DNA of 22,743 nt from an uncultured Bacilli bacterium (GTDB lineage: Bacteria; Bacillota_I; Bacilli_A; RF39; UBA660), in assembly GCA_948497845.1 (NCBI GenBank), contig CAOOMX010000004.1:27180-49922 (forward strand), read 5' to 3'. This document shows positions 20,949 through 22,743 of this stretch, piece by piece. Position 1 is the first letter of the stretch; every line of letters starts with the position of its first letter. The translations under genes were made by a program, and so were the position numbers. The notes below the pieces were generated by a model, which was given only the letters and a program-made list of their open reading frames with translations, did not search any database and was not told where the DNA came from.

Positions 20949-22583
20949 TTGGATAGAGAATCAGAAATGAGAGATAATTTATTTAGAGTTGTAACTGTAC
21001 TCTATATTATTATTTATGCACGTTTATCTAAGGAAGAAGAAGGTAAAACACCAGAAGAACAATCTAAGAGTATTCAAAATCAAATTGACATATGCCAAAG
21101 ATATATTAATGATGAACAACAAAAATATCCCAACATTCAATTTAAAGTTGTAGCAAAGTTATCAGATGATGGAATTAGCGGAACAACATTTGACCGAGCA
21201 GATTTTAAGAGACTAATAAAATTAATTGAAAGCAAACAAGCAAATATGGTTATCACTAAAGACCAATCAAGGTTTGGACGTGAACATATAGAAAGTGATA
21301 ATTATATGGAACGTTGGTTTCCTGAACACAATGTTAGATATGTAGCAGTATTGGATGGTGTTGATACGTATGTGCCTGATAGTGCAAATAATGATATGGC
21401 ACCTATTAAAAATTGGATGAATGAAATGTATGCAAAACACACTTCACGTTCAGTTAAAGCAACAAAGAAAAAGAATGCTTTAGAAGGTATATGGAATGGT
21501 GGTGAGCCTGTTCTAGGGCTTCAAATTGATCCAAATAATGAAGGATGTTTAATTTTAGAGCCTAAAGGTGCAGAAATAGTTAAAATGCTTGCTGATTTAG
21601 TATTAGATAACAAAAGTTTAGATGAAATTGTTGATATACTAATAGAAAAGAAAATACCTATACCATCAATTATTAAAGGAAACAGCCGAAACTTAAATAA
21701 AGAAGTTGAAGAAATATGGGATACAGAGACCATTAGAGATATATTAACTAATGAGATGATTACAGGAGTTATGGTACAAGGTAAAACAACCACTTTAAGT
21801 CATAAATCTAAAAAAGTCATTTATCTACCAGAAGAAGATTGGATAAGGGTACCTGATAAAGTCCCTGTAATTATACCTAGAGAAAGATTTGACGCTATTC
21901 AAACAATGCTCAAATCAAATAAGAATAAAACAACGAAATCTCATGACTATCTATTAAAAGGATTAATGAGGTGTGCGGATTGTGGGCACGCCATAAGTAT
22001 CAAACATTTTAAAGATAGGAAAAATAACTACGTTGAATGTTGTTATTATAAGAAATATGGAAGAAGAAAAGAAGTATGTACTGCACATAGGTTTAGTTAC
22101 GAGGAGTTAGAAAAGTTAGTATTAGATAATGTTAAAAATGAATGTATGCAATATGTTAAAGATAATGATTTAGCAGAGAAATTAAAGAACAAGAAAGAAA
22201 GTAAAGAAAAGCAAGTTGATTTAAGATTAAAAATTGATAAATGCAACAGGAACATTGATAAGTTGAATAAGTCTATTGATAAAATGTATCAAAGGTTGGA
22301 TGCAGGCATTATTGATGAAGACGATTATACAAGAATGACAAAAAATACTAAAGCAGCCATAAATTCAGAAAAATTATTATTGGAGACATATACAAAAGAT
22401 TTAGAAGTATTAAAAGAAAAGAAAGTCAAAGAGCCAAACTATATTAAGATAGTCAAAGAATTCCTTTCACTAAAAAAGCCTAATAGAATACTATTGTCTA
22501 GGCTTATTGAAGTGATATATGTCAACGAAGATGGCACAATAGATATACATTATAGGGTTAAAAATCCTTATAAAGATAATTAG
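20949..22583 (+). CDS. Large serine recombinase (integrase)
   Basis: This 544-residue protein has the layout of TnpX/phiC31-like integrases. The N-terminal catalytic domain carries S27 in IIIYARLSKEEE, DDGISGTTFDRADF (about 73-86) and ITKDQSRFGREHIES with the catalytic Arg. The recombinase domain is about 170-330 (GGEPVLGL, ETIRDILTNEMITGVM). A zinc ribbon has CADCGH, CCYYKKYG and CTAH (about 343-375). A coiled coil (about 410-490) precedes the end. The TTG start is supported by TTGGAGGG 7 bases upstream; an ATG 27 codons later would remove the catalytic Ser region. Its 3' end borders attR directly. Confidence 0.95.
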   Translation: MDRESEMRDNLFRVVTVLYIIIYARLSKEEEGKTPEEQSKSIQNQIDICQRYINDEQQKYPNIQFKVVAKLSDDGISGTTFDRADFKRLIKLIESKQANMVITKDQSRFGREHIESDNYMERWFPEHNVRYVAVLDGVDTYVPDSANNDMAPIKNWMNEMYAKHTSRSVKATKKKNALEGIWNGGEPVLGLQIDPNNEGCLILEPKGAEIVKMLADLVLDNKSLDEIVDILIEKKIPIPSIIKGNSRNLNKEVEEIWDTETIRDILTNEMITGVMVQGKTTTLSHKSKKVIYLPEEDWIRVPDKVPVIIPRERFDAIQTMLKSNKNKTTKSHDYLLKGLMRCADCGHAISIKHFKDRKNNYVECCYYKKYGRRKEVCTAHRFSYEELEKLVLDNVKNECMQYVKDNDLAEKLKNKKESKEKQVDLRLKIDKCNRNIDKLNKSIDKMYQRLDAGIIDEDDYTRMTKNTKAAINSEKLLLETYTKDLEVLKEKKVKEPNYIKIVKEFLSLKKPNRILLSRLIEVIYVNEDGTIDIHYRVKNPYKDN

Positions 22584-22614
22584 TGCCACTTTTACCCATT
22601 GGAGGTAGGTCCAG
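22583..22614. other. attR: right attachment site
   Basis: The core GGTAGGTCCAG (22604-22614) repeats 496-506. The arm GTGCCACTTTTA (22583-22594) is the complement of 518-529 and starts at the last base of the integrase gene. The arm centre is about 15 bases from the core centre, close to the 17 on the other side. Confidence 0.8.
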
Positions 22615-22743
22615 CGATACCTTGAGGTCCTTGTAAGCCAGTAGCTCCTGTTGCTCCAGTTGCTCCAGTACTTCCTGTTGGCCCGGTTGGTCCAGCGATA
22701 CCTTGAGGTCCTTGTAAGCCAGTAGCTCCTGTTGCTCCAGTTG
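22592..22743 (-). CDS. Collagen-like (Gly-X-Y) host protein, 3' truncated by insertion
   Basis: On the minus strand this end encodes uninterrupted Gly-X-Y triplets such as [20 protein letters not shown], built from an 81-base repeat. The gene continues outside the window. In the integrated state the frame runs past the core into element DNA and ends G-P-T-S-N-G-stop (TAA at 22592-22594). In the excised state it would end G-P-T-G-P-M-Y-stop (481-483). The element thus exchanges the last few residues rather than destroying the protein. Such proteins form triple helices on cell or spore surfaces in known cases; here the location is unproven. Confidence 0.9.
   Translation of the reverse strand, partial: TGATGATGLQGPQGIAGPTGPTGSTGATGATGATGLQGPQGIAGPTSNG
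22608..22743 (-). repeat. 81-bp repeat of the collagen-like gene
   Basis: GGTCCAGCGATACCTTGAGG at 22608-22627 recurs at 22689-22708. The 81-base period equals 27 residues or nine Gly-X-Y triplets. The partly repeated environment means that related integration sites could occur in the same gene. Confidence 0.85.

Larger units (their letters stand above)
501..22609. mobile_element. Serine-integrase element with plasmid-like replication genes
   Basis: The limits are set by the repeated 11-bp core; the exact crossover within it cannot be seen, so each end is uncertain by about 5 bases. Content supporting mobility and autonomous maintenance: a large serine recombinase (20949-22583), a small serine resolvase with upstream repeats (14707-15445), a replication initiator-like protein (17201), a DnaB-like helicase (18537), a DnaD-like protein (13131), DnaA-derived proteins (741, 2511), and PcfK/PcfJ. 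No phage structural gene, relaxase or conjugation ATPase was found. I infer an integrated plasmid or phage-plasmid-derived element rather than a complete prophage or a self-transmissible conjugative element. Confidence 0.85.

Noticed and set aside
22608..22743. CRISPR-like direct repeats at the right end
   Set aside because: The 81-bp period keeps reading frame and encodes Gly-X-Y triplets, so it is a coding repeat.
1..22743. Alternative genetic code (TGA as Trp)
   Set aside because: TGA ends several genes at expected places (for example 10458-10460, 17202-17204) and Trp residues use TGG throughout.

Overview
The window is very AT-rich, uses standard stop codons (TGA ends genes, Trp is TGG), and has short intergenic gaps with strong GGAGG-type ribosome binding sites. 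This fits a low-GC Gram-positive bacterium (Bacillota). The host flanks carry a Gly-X-Y collagen-like gene of the kind common in gut and spore-forming members. No closer placement can be made from sequence alone.

Nearly the whole window is one integrated mobile element of about 22.1 kb (about 501 to 22609). A large serine recombinase gene sits at its right edge (20949-22583). Both edges carry the same 11-bp core (496-506 and 22604-22614) inside a minus-strand collagen-like gene. Just inside each edge is an inverted arm (TAAAAGTGGCAC on the left, its complement on the right). Joining the outer flanks restores an uninterrupted Gly-X-Y reading frame, so the insertion site is well supported.

Layout. 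(1) 1-506: host DNA, with the end of a plus-strand gene and the last codons of the collagen-like gene. (2) 741-2828: a three-gene group built from replication-protein parts: a DUF1810-like domain fused to a DnaA-type AAA+ ATPase, a RecA/DnaB-fold protein without a Walker A motif, and a separate DnaA domain IV. (3) 3005-7425: small unknown genes, an XRE regulator, a 630-bp non-coding stretch with a diverged repeat, and three coupled genes whose ends carry a repeated coding/RBS cassette. (4) 7534-9703: a frameshifted XRE repressor divergent from a PD-(D/E)XK nuclease-like gene, a Cys-rich lipoprotein and a tiny membrane peptide, possibly a defence cassette. (5) 9837-14570: a run with a papain-fold-like protein, a zinc ribbon, an N6-methylase-like protein, PcfK, PcfJ, small HTH proteins and a DnaD-like protein. 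(6) 14707-15445: a resolvase with upstream repeats resembling a res site. (7) 15464-16645: a minus-strand zinc-ribbon protein. (8) 16794-20648: a plasmid-type replication initiator-like protein and a DnaB-like helicase. (9) 20661-22583: a TnpW-like small ORF and the integrase. (10) 22592-22743: the 5' side of the collagen-like gene.

Together the genes suggest an integrated plasmid-like element. It has an initiator, a helicase, a DnaD-like loader, a multimer resolvase and a serine integrase. No capsid, portal, terminase, relaxase or type IV secretion gene was seen. The most unusual parts are the split and rebuilt DnaA system at the left end and a shared palindromic operator (about ACACYTNRAGTGT) in the spacers of at least three promoters.
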